Source of the DNA: Candidatus Dormiibacterota bacterium
GTDB taxonomy: Bacteria > Chloroflexota > Dormibacteria > Aeolococcales > Aeolococcaceae
DNA: 9,385 nt
Assembly (NCBI GenBank): GCA_003170875.1
Contig: PMYJ01000038.1
Span: forward strand, 11,611 to 20,995
Direction: 5' to 3'
This document shows, one piece after another, positions 1-5,977 of this stretch. Both the position numbers and the translations under genes were made by a program. The number at the start of each line of letters is the position of its first letter. The stretch's first letter is position 1. The notes under the pieces were generated by a model. The model saw only the letters and a list, made by a program, of their open reading frames with translations. It ran no database searches and was not told the DNA's origin.

Positions 1-797
1 GCGGCACCGTTGGCGAGGGCGAAGAGGGTGTCGTTGGTGGAGGTGTCACCGTCGACGGTGATCGAGTTGAAGCTGGATTCGGCGACCTCGGTGAGCAGCG
101 CCTGGAGGTCGGGTGCGGCGACGTCCGCGTCGGTCGTGACCAGGGCGAGCAGGGTCGCCATGTCGGGGTGGATCATTCCCGCCCCCTTCGCCATCCCACC
201 CACGCGGTGCTCCACGCCATCGACGGTGAACGTCGCGCTCGCCATCTTGGGGACGGTGTCGGTGGTCATGATCGCCCGGGCGGCCAGCTCACCGGCACCC
301 CGGCTCTGGCTGCGCGCGGCGGCGCGGAGACCGTCGGCGACCCGATCCATCGGCAGCGGACGGCCGATCACGCCGGTGCTGCAGACCAGCACCTCGACGG
401 GATCGCGGCCCAGGGCCCCGGCGGTGAGGGCACACATCCGGAGCGCGTCGCGCAGCCCCTGGGCGCCGGTGCAGGCGTTGGCGTTGCCGGCGTTGGCGGC
501 CACGGCGTGAATCGGCGTCCCCCGGCGCAAGGTGAGCTGGGAGATGACGACCGGCGCGGCCTTGACCAGGTTCCGGGTGAAGACGCCGGCGCCCGCGCAG
601 GGGCGATCGCTCAGGACCACCGCGATGTCGGCGCGCGTCATGTCGCCGTCGCCGCGGATGCCGGCCGCGGCCGTGCCGGCGCTGAAGCCGCGCGGCATGC
701 AGACGCCGACGCCCACCGCGACATCCGCCGCGGAGGCGTCCGTCGCGGAGGCGCCCGTCTCGGAGGCTTCCGTCTCGGAGGTGCCGGTCTGAGTCAT
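1..797 (-). CDS. argJ: ArgJ, glutamate N-acetyltransferase / ornithine acetyltransferase (3' end cut by window)
   Basis: ArgJ moves the acetyl group from N-acetylornithine to glutamate in the cyclic arginine pathway; some members also use acetyl-CoA. About 265 residues are visible; the family is usually near 400, so the C-terminal third lies beyond position 1. Family landmarks are present: an early PRGF segment (about 35-38), AANAGNANACTG (about 100-111), STGVIGRPLP (about 140-149), and KGAGMIHPDMATLLA (204-218). In the last, Thr215 is the expected nucleophile and Ala214-Thr215 the autoproteolysis site that splits the protein into two subunits. TVDGDTSTNDT (about 247-257) follows. The ATG overlaps the argC stop as ATGA and no Shine-Dalgarno is evident, so translation is probably coupled. 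Oddity: the first 25 residues are five Ser/Thr/Ala/acid-rich 5-residue repeats, an extension ahead of the usual ArgJ fold. Identity is secure; whether it is mono- or bifunctional cannot be told. Confidence 0.96.
   Translation of the reverse strand, partial: MTQTGTSETEASETGASATDASAADVAVGVGVCMPRGFSAGTAAAGIRGDGDMTRADIAVVLSDRPCAGAGVFTRNLVKAAPVVISQLTLRRGTPIHAVAANAGNANACTGAQGLRDALRMCALTAGALGRDPVEVLVCSTGVIGRPLPMDRVADGLRAAARSQSRGAGELAARAIMTTDTVPKMASATFTVDGVEHRVGGMAKGAGMIHPDMATLLALVTTDADVAAPDLQALLTEVAESSFNSITVDGDTSTNDTLFALANGA
723..797 (-). repeat. 15-bp in-frame tandem repeat at the 5' end of argJ (5 units)
   Basis: Read on the minus strand, 797-783 begins with the start codon, followed by units at 782-768, 767-753, 752-738 and 737-723. 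The last four share the pattern (A/G)CCTCCG(A/C)(G/A)ACGG with few changes, and the first is more diverged. They encode pentapeptides such as TSETE, ASETG and ASATD. The array ends where the recognisable ArgJ domain begins. It looks like a small coding minisatellite made by slippage or unequal exchange. Its effect on the enzyme is unknown; it probably forms a disordered acidic tail. Confidence 0.8.
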
Positions 798-1816
798 GGC
801 CACTGCGACGACACCGGCAACCCGGTGGTCTCGCCCAGCCCGAAGCGGATGTTGGCCGCCTGGACGGCCTGCCCGGCGCCTCCCTTGACCAGGTTGTCCT
901 CGGCGACCGTGACCACCGCCACCCCGTCCTGGTCGGTGACGTTGACCGCGGCCGTGTTGCTCCCGGTCACCGACTTGGTCGCCGGAGACACCTCGTCGTA
1001 GCGCAGGAACGGGTTGGCCGCGCAGAGGCCCCGCATCAGCTCGGCGACGTCAGCCACGCGGCGCCCGGCGACGGGGCGGAGGTAGGCGGTGGCCAGGATG
1101 CCCCGGGTCATGGGGATCAGGTGGGGCACGAAGGTCAGCCGCACCTCGCGGCCGATCGCCGCGTTGAGCTCCTGGATCATCTCGGCCTTGTGGCGATGGC
1201 CGTCCACACCGTAGGCCCTGACCGATTCGTTCACCTCCGAGAAGTGGAAGCCGTGGGACGGCGAACGGCCCCCGCCGCTCACCCCGCTCTTGGCGTCGAT
1301 CACCACCTCGGGCTCCACCAGCCCCTCGCGCAGCGCGGGAAGGGTGCTGAGCAGGCTGGCGGTCGGGTAGCAGCCCGGAATGGCCAGCAGGTCGGCGGTG
1401 GCGATGGCCTCGCGGTTGAATTCGACCAAGGAGTACACCGCCTGCTTGCAGAGGTCCGGGGCCGGGTGCTCGAGCCCGTACCAGCGCGCGTAGGCGGCGG
1501 GGTCGGTGAGACGGAAGTCGGCGCTCATGTCGACCACCACGCGGCCGGCGTCGAGCCACTCCCGAGCGTGGGCGGCGGCCACCGTGTGGGGCAGGGCGGC
1601 GAACACCACCTCGACGTCGCCCACGTCCATCCCACCCTCGACCTGGAGGGTCACCCGGCTGCCCGGGACGGCGGCGGCGAAGGACTTGCCGGCCGAGCTC
1701 CGGCCGAGCAGTCGCACCAGCTCGATGCCGGGATGCTGGTCGAGGATCTCGACGCACTGGGCGCCGATGTAGCCGGTCGCCCCGCAGACGGCGGCGCGGA
1801 TCACAGAGGTGGGCAT
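794..1816 (-). CDS. argC: ArgC, N-acetyl-gamma-glutamyl-phosphate reductase
   Basis: ArgC is the NADPH-dependent reductase that turns N-acetylglutamyl phosphate into the semialdehyde, the third step of arginine synthesis; it is cytosolic. The product has 340 residues, a normal length. The N-terminal Rossmann motif CGATGYIGAQ spans 11-20. The catalytic cysteine is Cys149 in IPGCYPTAS, and the expected active-site histidine is His209 in GHRHKAEM. FVPHLIPMTRGI (about 229-240) is the conserved substrate-binding stretch. The ATG at 1816 is chosen because the homologous fold starts five residues later and because a perfect TATAAT lies only nine bases upstream. The reading frame is open much further upstream, but it crosses that promoter and the neighbouring gene, so the extension is spurious. 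No Shine-Dalgarno is visible, which fits a leaderless mRNA. It overlaps argJ by four bases. An ArgR-box-like palindrome upstream suggests arginine repression. Confidence 0.97.
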   Translation of the reverse strand: MPTSVIRAAVCGATGYIGAQCVEILDQHPGIELVRLLGRSSAGKSFAAAVPGSRVTLQVEGGMDVGDVEVVFAALPHTVAAAHAREWLDAGRVVVDMSADFRLTDPAAYARWYGLEHPAPDLCKQAVYSLVEFNREAIATADLLAIPGCYPTASLLSTLPALREGLVEPEVVIDAKSGVSGGGRSPSHGFHFSEVNESVRAYGVDGHRHKAEMIQELNAAIGREVRLTFVPHLIPMTRGILATAYLRPVAGRRVADVAELMRGLCAANPFLRYDEVSPATKSVTGSNTAAVNVTDQDGVAVVTVAEDNLVKGGAGQAVQAANIRFGLGETTGLPVSSQWP

Positions 1817-1825
1817 GGTCGGTGG

Positions 1826-1831
1826 ATTATA
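1826..1831 (-). promoter_or_regulatory. -10 box (TATAAT) of the argCJ promoter
   Basis: The minus strand reads TATAAT, a perfect housekeeping sigma -10 hexamer in a very GC-rich setting. A weak -35 candidate, TTGCAT at 1850-1855, sits 18 bp upstream and overlaps the ArgR-box-like palindrome. Only nine bases (CCACCGACC) separate the -10 from the argC ATG. Transcription starting about seven bases downstream would therefore begin at or within a base or two of the start codon, giving a leaderless or near-leaderless transcript. Confidence 0.75.
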
Positions 1832-1840
1832 CGTGTCTGG

Positions 1841-1854
1841 TGCATGTTTATGCA
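1841..1854 (-). promoter_or_regulatory. ArgR operator (ARG box) upstream of argC
   Basis: On the minus strand the sequence is TGCATAAACATGCA: two perfect 5-bp arms (TGCAT/ATGCA) around AAAC. It matches the known ARG-box core pattern TGMATWWWWATKCA at all but one position. It lies just upstream of the argC -10 and covers the place where the -35 should be, so a bound arginine-ArgR hexamer would block RNA polymerase. ArgR operators often come in pairs; a second box centred 21 bp downstream would fall on the -10 but matches only about half the positions. Confidence 0.75.
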
Positions 1855-1857
1855 ACC

Positions 1858-1877
1858 GCGGCCGAGCGCCCGGCCGC
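1858..1877 (-). terminator. Strong GC hairpin between the YbjQ-like gene and argC
   Basis: A perfect 7-bp inverted repeat (GCGGCCG/CGGCCGC) with a 6-base loop lies 28 bases past the stop of the YbjQ-like gene and just upstream of the ARG box. It could end transcription from the upstream gene and insulate the arginine promoter. No T-tract follows on the minus strand (GGTTGC is next), so it is not a classical intrinsic terminator. It could also be a chance product of high GC. Confidence 0.4.
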
Positions 1878-1905
1878 CCCGGACCCGTGCGAGTCGAGCT
1901 CCTCT

Positions 1906-2706
1906 CTAGACGGGCACCACGAGGGGCAGGGTGCTGAGGGACGCCGCGGCCGCCGGGCGGACCCCGGTCCCCATGGCGAAGAACTCCACCCCGTGCTCGC
2001 CCCAGACCTGATTGCTCTCCAGGACGTGCACGCCGACGATGCCGGTCGCGCCGTCGCGCTCGCCCTCGGCCTGCATCCGCGACATCGCCAGCTCGCGGGC
2101 CGAGTAGATCGCCTGCGTGTACTGAGGGATCTCCACGTTCTGTCCCGCCTGGCGGAACGACTGCCGGATCGATTGGTGCGCGATGTGGAAGACGCAGCAG
2201 CCCATGACCAACCCGGTGGGCGCCCAGCCGTCGCGCAACAGCTTGAAGAAGTCGCCGCCGGAGAGGTCCGAGCTGAAGGGCTTGCCATTGGGGGCCTTGA
2301 AGGAGCCCGGAGCCTTCTCGAAGCGCACCGCCGTCCCCACGGCGAGGAACTCCAGGATCTCCCCGGCGCCGGCGTAGCCGACCCTGCGGAGGTCCACCCC
2401 GACGATGCCGTCGGCATTGAGCTGCACCGCCTCGGTGACCATCCGCTCGACGGCCAGCTCGCGGGCGTTGTACATCGCCTGGCTGAGGACGGTGAGCTCG
2501 ACGGATTGCTTCCACCCGGCGTACTGCAGGCCCATGTGGTACATGGAGGTGCCCATCACCAGGCCGAGGGGCACGAATCCGCTCTCGCGCACCAGGACAA
2601 ACTCGTCGACGCTCAGGTCAGAGGTGAAGCACTTGCCCTGGGCCGTCTCCGCCAGGCGGCCGGTGCCGCCCTCGGGGACCCACTGTGCGGTTGGCGTATC
2701 GGTCAC
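1906..2706 (-). CDS. Tandem YbjQ/UPF0145 (heavy-metal-binding-like) domain protein
   Basis: The product has 266 residues with no signal peptide or clear membrane span. It holds two copies of one domain, at about 26-128 and 143-250. The copies align along their length: F(T/S)SDLS near the start, then GLVMG, then a helix with ARELA (81-85 and 203-207), then (D/T)GIVGV (99-104 and 221-225) and a final FLAVGTAVR / FFAMGTGVR. The ARELA, GADG-IVGV and GTAV signatures match the YbjQ (UPF0145) family, whose E. coli member is about 107 residues and forms pentamers. Its biochemical role is not established and the heavy-metal label is only a family name. Cysteines are few (Cys26, Cys170, Cys171). The GTG start at 2706 is fixed by the GGAGGTG site five bases upstream. 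It stands alone between galK and argC, 91 bases from the former and 89 from the latter. Family assignment is good; function is unknown. Confidence 0.8.
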   Translation of the reverse strand: MTDTPTAQWVPEGGTGRLAETAQGKCFTSDLSVDEFVLVRESGFVPLGLVMGTSMYHMGLQYAGWKQSVELTVLSQAMYNARELAVERMVTEAVQLNADGIVGVDLRRVGYAGAGEILEFLAVGTAVRFEKAPGSFKAPNGKPFSSDLSGGDFFKLLRDGWAPTGLVMGCCVFHIAHQSIRQSFRQAGQNVEIPQYTQAIYSARELAMSRMQAEGERDGATGIVGVHVLESNQVWGEHGVEFFAMGTGVRPAAAASLSTLPLVVPV

Positions 2707-2711
2707 CGTGG

Positions 2712-2718
2712 CACCTCC
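2712..2718 (-). promoter_or_regulatory. Ribosome binding site of the YbjQ-like gene
   Basis: The minus strand reads GGAGGTG, then five bases (CCACG), then GTG. This near-perfect Shine-Dalgarno decides in favour of the GTG start at 2706 and makes this the best-equipped initiation site in the window. Confidence 0.7.
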
Positions 2719-2735
2719 GATCCGGGGGGACTTCG

Positions 2736-2752
2736 GGCGGAACTATACCGCC
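2736..2752 (-). promoter_or_regulatory. Candidate -10 within a small palindrome, YbjQ-like gene
   Basis: The only AT-rich patch in the 91-base gap after galK reads TATAGT at 2742-2747 on the minus strand, a five-of-six match to the -10 consensus. It is flanked by a 5-bp inverted repeat (GGCGG/CCGCC, outer limits 2736-2752). No -35 match is seen 17 bp upstream. It may be a weak promoter with an operator-like dyad, or chance. Confidence 0.35.
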
Positions 2753-2797
2753 GGGCTCTGGGGCCGTCCCGGGGCCGGTGACTTCGAGCCGCAGCCG

Positions 2798-4000
2798 TCA
2801 GGAGCGGTCTCCCTCTCTCCCCACCACGTCGGCGGCGGTCACCTCCACGCCGGCCGCCGGACGGACCAGCCAGGTGGCCTCGTTCAGACCGCTGACCGCT
2901 GCCAGGGCCGCCGCACAGCCCTTCGCTGCGCCCTGGTCGACCAGGGCGACGACGCTGCCGCCGAAGCCGGCGCCGACCAGGCGAGCACCGTGGCATCCGG
3001 GCACCCGGCGTGCGGCCTCCACCATGGCATCGAGGCGTGGGGTGCTCACCTCGCAGTCGCGGCGCAGCGACTCGTGGCTCTCGTCCATGAGCCGGCCCAG
3101 CGCCGCAACGTCGCCAGCTTCCAGCGCCCGCACGGCGGCGTCGGCGCGCAGCGTCTCGGTGGCGATGTGGCGGCCGCGGGGCCGCAGCTCGGGCGCCAGC
3201 TCCCGCCAGCGCTCGCCGATCTCCTGGCAGGTGGGGACACCGAGAGCCGCGCAGGCCTGTTCCGCCGCCTCGCGGCGCCGCCGGTACTCCTCTCCTCCGA
3301 CGTCGTGCTTCGCGCCGCTTGCCGCCACCACCAGCGCAACCGCGGGCCACGGCCAGGCGACCCGCTGCAGCGAACCGTTTGCACAGTCGAGCGCGAGCAC
3401 CGAGCCCTCGCGGCCGTGGACGATGGCGCGCGGATCCAGGTCGCCGCAGGGGATGCCGGCGATGTCACGCTCGGCGGTGAGCGCGACCGTGACCAGCTCC
3501 TCCGCGTTGATCCGCCGTCCCGCCAGCCGGAGCATGGCCGCCGCTCCGGCCAGCGTCACGGCCGCCGAGGAGGCGAGACCGGCAGACGCGGGCAGGTCGC
3601 CGGCAACGGCCATCTCCAGGGGCAGGACGGGGACGCCGGAATGGTGAAGAGCCTGGGCCACTGCGAAGAGGCGGTCGCCGATGTCGCCCGCCATCACGGG
3701 CTCGCGGCGCTCCACGCGCTGGCCGAGCCCAGCCACCCGCCACCCCCCGTCGCGCGAGGGGCGCACCACCACGGTGAGCGCCAGGTCGACGGCGATGCAG
3801 GCGACGTGACCGCCGACGTAGTCGACGTGCTCCCCGACCAGGGTGACCCGGCCGGGGGCGGTGCCGGTTGCGATGGCGGCGCCAGGCCCGAAGGCTTGGT
3901 CCAGGGCGCGAGAGGCGGAGCGAGCCGCGTCGCCGTCGCGGGTCACGTCGCTCTTGGGGCTGACATCGCCCGTAGGGCTGGTGTCGCCGGCGCGGCTCAC
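2798..4000 (-). CDS. galK: Galactokinase-like GHMP sugar kinase
   Basis: The product is expected to phosphorylate galactose (or a related sugar) at C1 with ATP, the entry step of the Leloir pathway. It is cytosolic, with 400 residues against about 380 for typical GalK. The sugar-binding signature GRVTLVGEHVDY spans 50-61, with Glu57, His58 and Asp60; the usual Asn is Thr53. The GHMP ATP loop PASAGLASSAA spans 137-147, and GAGFGGS (343-349) is the third GHMP motif. The catalytic-base region normally reads CGIMDQ but here is CGDLDP (185-190), with Asp189 as the likely base; specificity may therefore differ from true GalK. The GTG at 4000 is chosen because it overlaps the upstream stop as GTGA; a GTG at 3946 is an alternative. 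Residues 1-24 are a 6-residue repeat array, not part of the fold. It forms a coupled pair with the GH15 gene, which fits sugar release followed by phosphorylation (inference). Confidence 0.82.
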   Translation of the reverse strand: MSRAGDTSPTGDVSPKSDVTRDGDAARSASRALDQAFGPGAAIATGTAPGRVTLVGEHVDYVGGHVACIAVDLALTVVVRPSRDGGWRVAGLGQRVERREPVMAGDIGDRLFAVAQALHHSGVPVLPLEMAVAGDLPASAGLASSAAVTLAGAAAMLRLAGRRINAEELVTVALTAERDIAGIPCGDLDPRAIVHGREGSVLALDCANGSLQRVAWPWPAVALVVAASGAKHDVGGEEYRRRREAAEQACAALGVPTCQEIGERWRELAPELRPRGRHIATETLRADAAVRALEAGDVAALGRLMDESHESLRRDCEVSTPRLDAMVEAARRVPGCHGARLVGAGFGGSVVALVDQGAAKGCAAALAAVSGLNEATWLVRPAAGVEVTAADVVGREGDRS

Positions 4001-4018
4001 GTCACCGGAGCGACGCCG
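3929..4018 (-). repeat. 18-bp tandem repeat spanning the GH15 end and galK start (5 units)
   Basis: Five consecutive degenerate 18-bp units lie at 4018-4001, 4000-3983, 3982-3965, 3964-3947 and 3946-3929 (minus strand). Each ends in a form of GGCGAC. In the kinase frame the units from 4000 onward encode hexapeptides such as VSRAGD, TSPTGD and VSPKSD. The first unit codes for the last residues of the GH15 hydrolase in another frame, so the array crosses the GTGA stop/start overlap. Both GTG start candidates for the kinase (4000 and 3946) are the first codon of a unit. Confidence 0.75.
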
Positions 4019-5886
4019 GAGTGGCCGGCGGCGGGGAGCCCGTGGATGCCGAGCCGCCGGTGGCGAGCGCGCTCGATGTTGACGGCCGCGCCGATCAGGG
4101 CCAGGTGGGTGAAGGCCTGCGGGTAGTTGCCGAGGAGCTCCCCGGTCGCGCCATCCGCCTCCTCGGCCATCAGCCCGAGCGGCGATCCGAGGGCGAGCAG
4201 CCGCTCGAAGCGGCGCCGGGCCTGCTCCACCTCGCCGATGTGGGCGAGGGCGTCGGCCAGCCAGAAGGAGCACATCAGGAATCCCCCCTCCGCGCCGTGG
4301 GCGATGCCGTCGTCCGTCTCCTCGGGGCGGTAACGGCTGACCAGCACTCCATCACCGAGGTGGCGGGCGATCGTCCGCACCGTGGTGACGATGCGCGGAT
4401 CGCGATCCTCGAGGAAGCGCACCTGGCCGGCCCGGAGCATGGCGGCGTCGACGGTACGTCCCCTCAGGGTCTGGGTGAAGCTCCGCAGCCGCCGGCTGTA
4501 CCCCTCCGCCGTCACCCGCCGGTGGATCGCCCGGCGCGCCTCCTCCCATCGCTCGCGATCGCAGGGCAGCCCGAAGCGCTCGGCGAGCCGCAACCCCCGG
4601 TCGACGGCGACCCAGCACATCAACTTGCTGTACGTGTAATGGAGCTCCCGGCCGCGGCTCTCCCAGATGGAGGCGTCGGGCAGCTGCCAGCGCTCGATGG
4701 CCAGGTCGACGACGGCGTGCAGCTCCTTCCAGAGCGTCTGGCTGATCTCTCCGCCGAAGCGCGCGTAGAGATAGGCACTGTCCAGCAGCTCGCCGTAGAC
4801 GTCGAGCTGGAGCTGGTCGACGGCACCGTTGCCGATCCGGACCGGAGCCGACCTCCGGTATCCGGTCCAGTGGCCGAGGACCTCCTCGCTGACCTGGGTG
4901 CCGCCGTCGACCCGGTAGAGGTTCTGAAACGTGCCGCCATCGCCGATCCCGGTGGTGCGCAGCCAGCCGAAGAAGCCATCGGCCTCCTCGTGAAGCCCGA
5001 GCTGAAAGAGGCCGAAGAGGGTGAGGGAGGCGTCCCGCAGCCAGGTGAAGCGGTAGTCCCAGTTTCGGCGGCCCCCGATCGCCTCGGGAAGTGAGGCGGT
5101 GGGCGCGGCGACGATGGCGCCGGTCGGCGAGTAGATCATCAGCTTGAGCGCGAGCGCGGAGCGCCAGACCGCCTCGGGATAGGCTCCGGCGTAGCGGACC
5201 TTCCCGATCCAGCGCCACCAGTAGGCCTGGGTCTCGCGCAGTAGACCGAGCGCCCGCTGCACCGTCCAGGCGCTCTCCGAGGTGGTGCAATCCCCGCGGG
5301 CATGCTGGCAGCGGAGCGAGAGGGCGACCGCATCGCCCGCGTGGAGGGTGAAGCTGCCGGTGGCACCCCGGATCTCGGCCGTCGACACGACACAGAAATG
5401 GAGGCCGCCGGCGTCACCGTGGAAGCGCCTGCCCTCGGCCTGGAACCGGGCGGGAGAGCGCCCATAGTCAGGGCGGGGCGCGATGACATGCTCCATGCTC
5501 ACGCTCCCGGTCAGGCAGTCGACGATGCGGACGATCCGCGGGCCGCGGTGGGGACGCGCGTGATGGCCGATGGTCTCCTCGTCGACCGGCATGAAGTCGA
5601 CGACCTGGACCCTGCCGGTGGGCGTGGAGAAGATGGTCCGGAGGATGTTGGTGCGGTCGTCGTAGCGCTGCTCGGCCCGGTACGCGCCCCGCGGCCGGAG
5701 CTGCCAGTGCCCACCGTCGCGCGCGTCGAGGATGCGACCGAAGAGCGATGGCGAGTCGAAACGGGGCAGACAGCACCAATCGATGCTGCCGTCGACACCG
5801 ACGAGGGCGGCGCTGCGGCAGTCGCCGATCAGCCCGTAGGCCCCGATGGGGAGGTAACCACCGGTCCGGTCCACCCCCTGGATCAT
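3997..5886 (-). CDS. GH15-family glycoside hydrolase (glucoamylase/trehalase-like)
   Basis: The product has 629 residues and is a soluble hydrolase of the GH15 type that includes mycobacterial trehalases and bacterial glucoamylases. No signal peptide is seen, which suggests it acts in the cytosol. The N-terminal beta-sandwich domain carries YLPIGAYGLIGDCRSAALVG (11-30) and GSIDWCCLPRFDS (33-45). The (alpha/alpha)6 catalytic domain begins near 230, with APTASLPE (261-268) and RNWDYRFTWLRDAS (274-287). IWESRG (407-412), followed by HYTYSKLMCWVAVDR (416-430), gives Glu409 as the likely general acid. AEEADG (574-579), with GELLGNYPQAFTHLALI after it, gives Glu575 or Glu576 as the likely base. The ATG at 5886 has GAGGT ten bases upstream and begins just before the conserved N-terminus; an open extension to 6096 runs into hisI and is rejected. 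Substrate (trehalose, maltose, oligosaccharide) cannot be told from sequence alone. It overlaps galK as GTGA. Confidence 0.9.
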   Translation of the reverse strand: MIQGVDRTGGYLPIGAYGLIGDCRSAALVGVDGSIDWCCLPRFDSPSLFGRILDARDGGHWQLRPRGAYRAEQRYDDRTNILRTIFSTPTGRVQVVDFMPVDEETIGHHARPHRGPRIVRIVDCLTGSVSMEHVIAPRPDYGRSPARFQAEGRRFHGDAGGLHFCVVSTAEIRGATGSFTLHAGDAVALSLRCQHARGDCTTSESAWTVQRALGLLRETQAYWWRWIGKVRYAGAYPEAVWRSALALKLMIYSPTGAIVAAPTASLPEAIGGRRNWDYRFTWLRDASLTLFGLFQLGLHEEADGFFGWLRTTGIGDGGTFQNLYRVDGGTQVSEEVLGHWTGYRRSAPVRIGNGAVDQLQLDVYGELLDSAYLYARFGGEISQTLWKELHAVVDLAIERWQLPDASIWESRGRELHYTYSKLMCWVAVDRGLRLAERFGLPCDRERWEEARRAIHRRVTAEGYSRRLRSFTQTLRGRTVDAAMLRAGQVRFLEDRDPRIVTTVRTIARHLGDGVLVSRYRPEETDDGIAHGAEGGFLMCSFWLADALAHIGEVEQARRRFERLLALGSPLGLMAEEADGATGELLGNYPQAFTHLALIGAAVNIERARHRRLGIHGLPAAGHSGVAPVT

Positions 5887-5958
5887 GGTGCGGTCGACCT
5901 CGCTCCGCTGGCGGCGATCCAGGGCGGGGTGAGGCGAGCGCGGCTGGGCCGCGCCGCC

Positions 5959-5977
5959 GAGGGGCGGCGAGCCCCTC
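5959..5977 (-). terminator. Hairpin directly after the hisI stop
   Basis: A 6-bp perfect stem (GAGGGG/CCCCTC) with a 7-base loop starts at the first base after the hisI stop codon. An alternative fold (CGCCG/CGGCG) competes with it, and no T-tract follows. It may slow or trim the his transcript. The rest of the 91-base gap to the GH15 gene holds no AT-rich promoter that I can see, so some read-through into the sugar genes is plausible. Confidence 0.3.

Noticed and set aside
168..1001. Long open frames on the plus strand opposite argJ and argC (for example 168-1001, and 1121-1909)
   Set aside because: They are antisense to genes with clear catalytic motifs, their translations are low-complexity and rich in Gly/Ala/Arg/His, and high GC makes stop codons rare on both strands.
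1820..1833. Second ARG box 21 bp downstream of the first, over the -10
   Set aside because: Only about half the positions match the consensus and the match is mostly the TATAAT itself; too weak to list as an operator.
1817..2515. Upstream extension of the argC frame to 2515, giving a 573-residue protein
   Set aside because: The extra part is Arg/Gly-rich shadow sequence within the YbjQ-like gene and would cross the TATAAT and ARG box; family length and start fit the ATG at 1816.
2751..2772. Inverted repeat CCGGG/CCCGG after galK as a terminator
   Set aside because: A five-base stem with a 12-base loop and no T-tract is expected by chance at this GC content.
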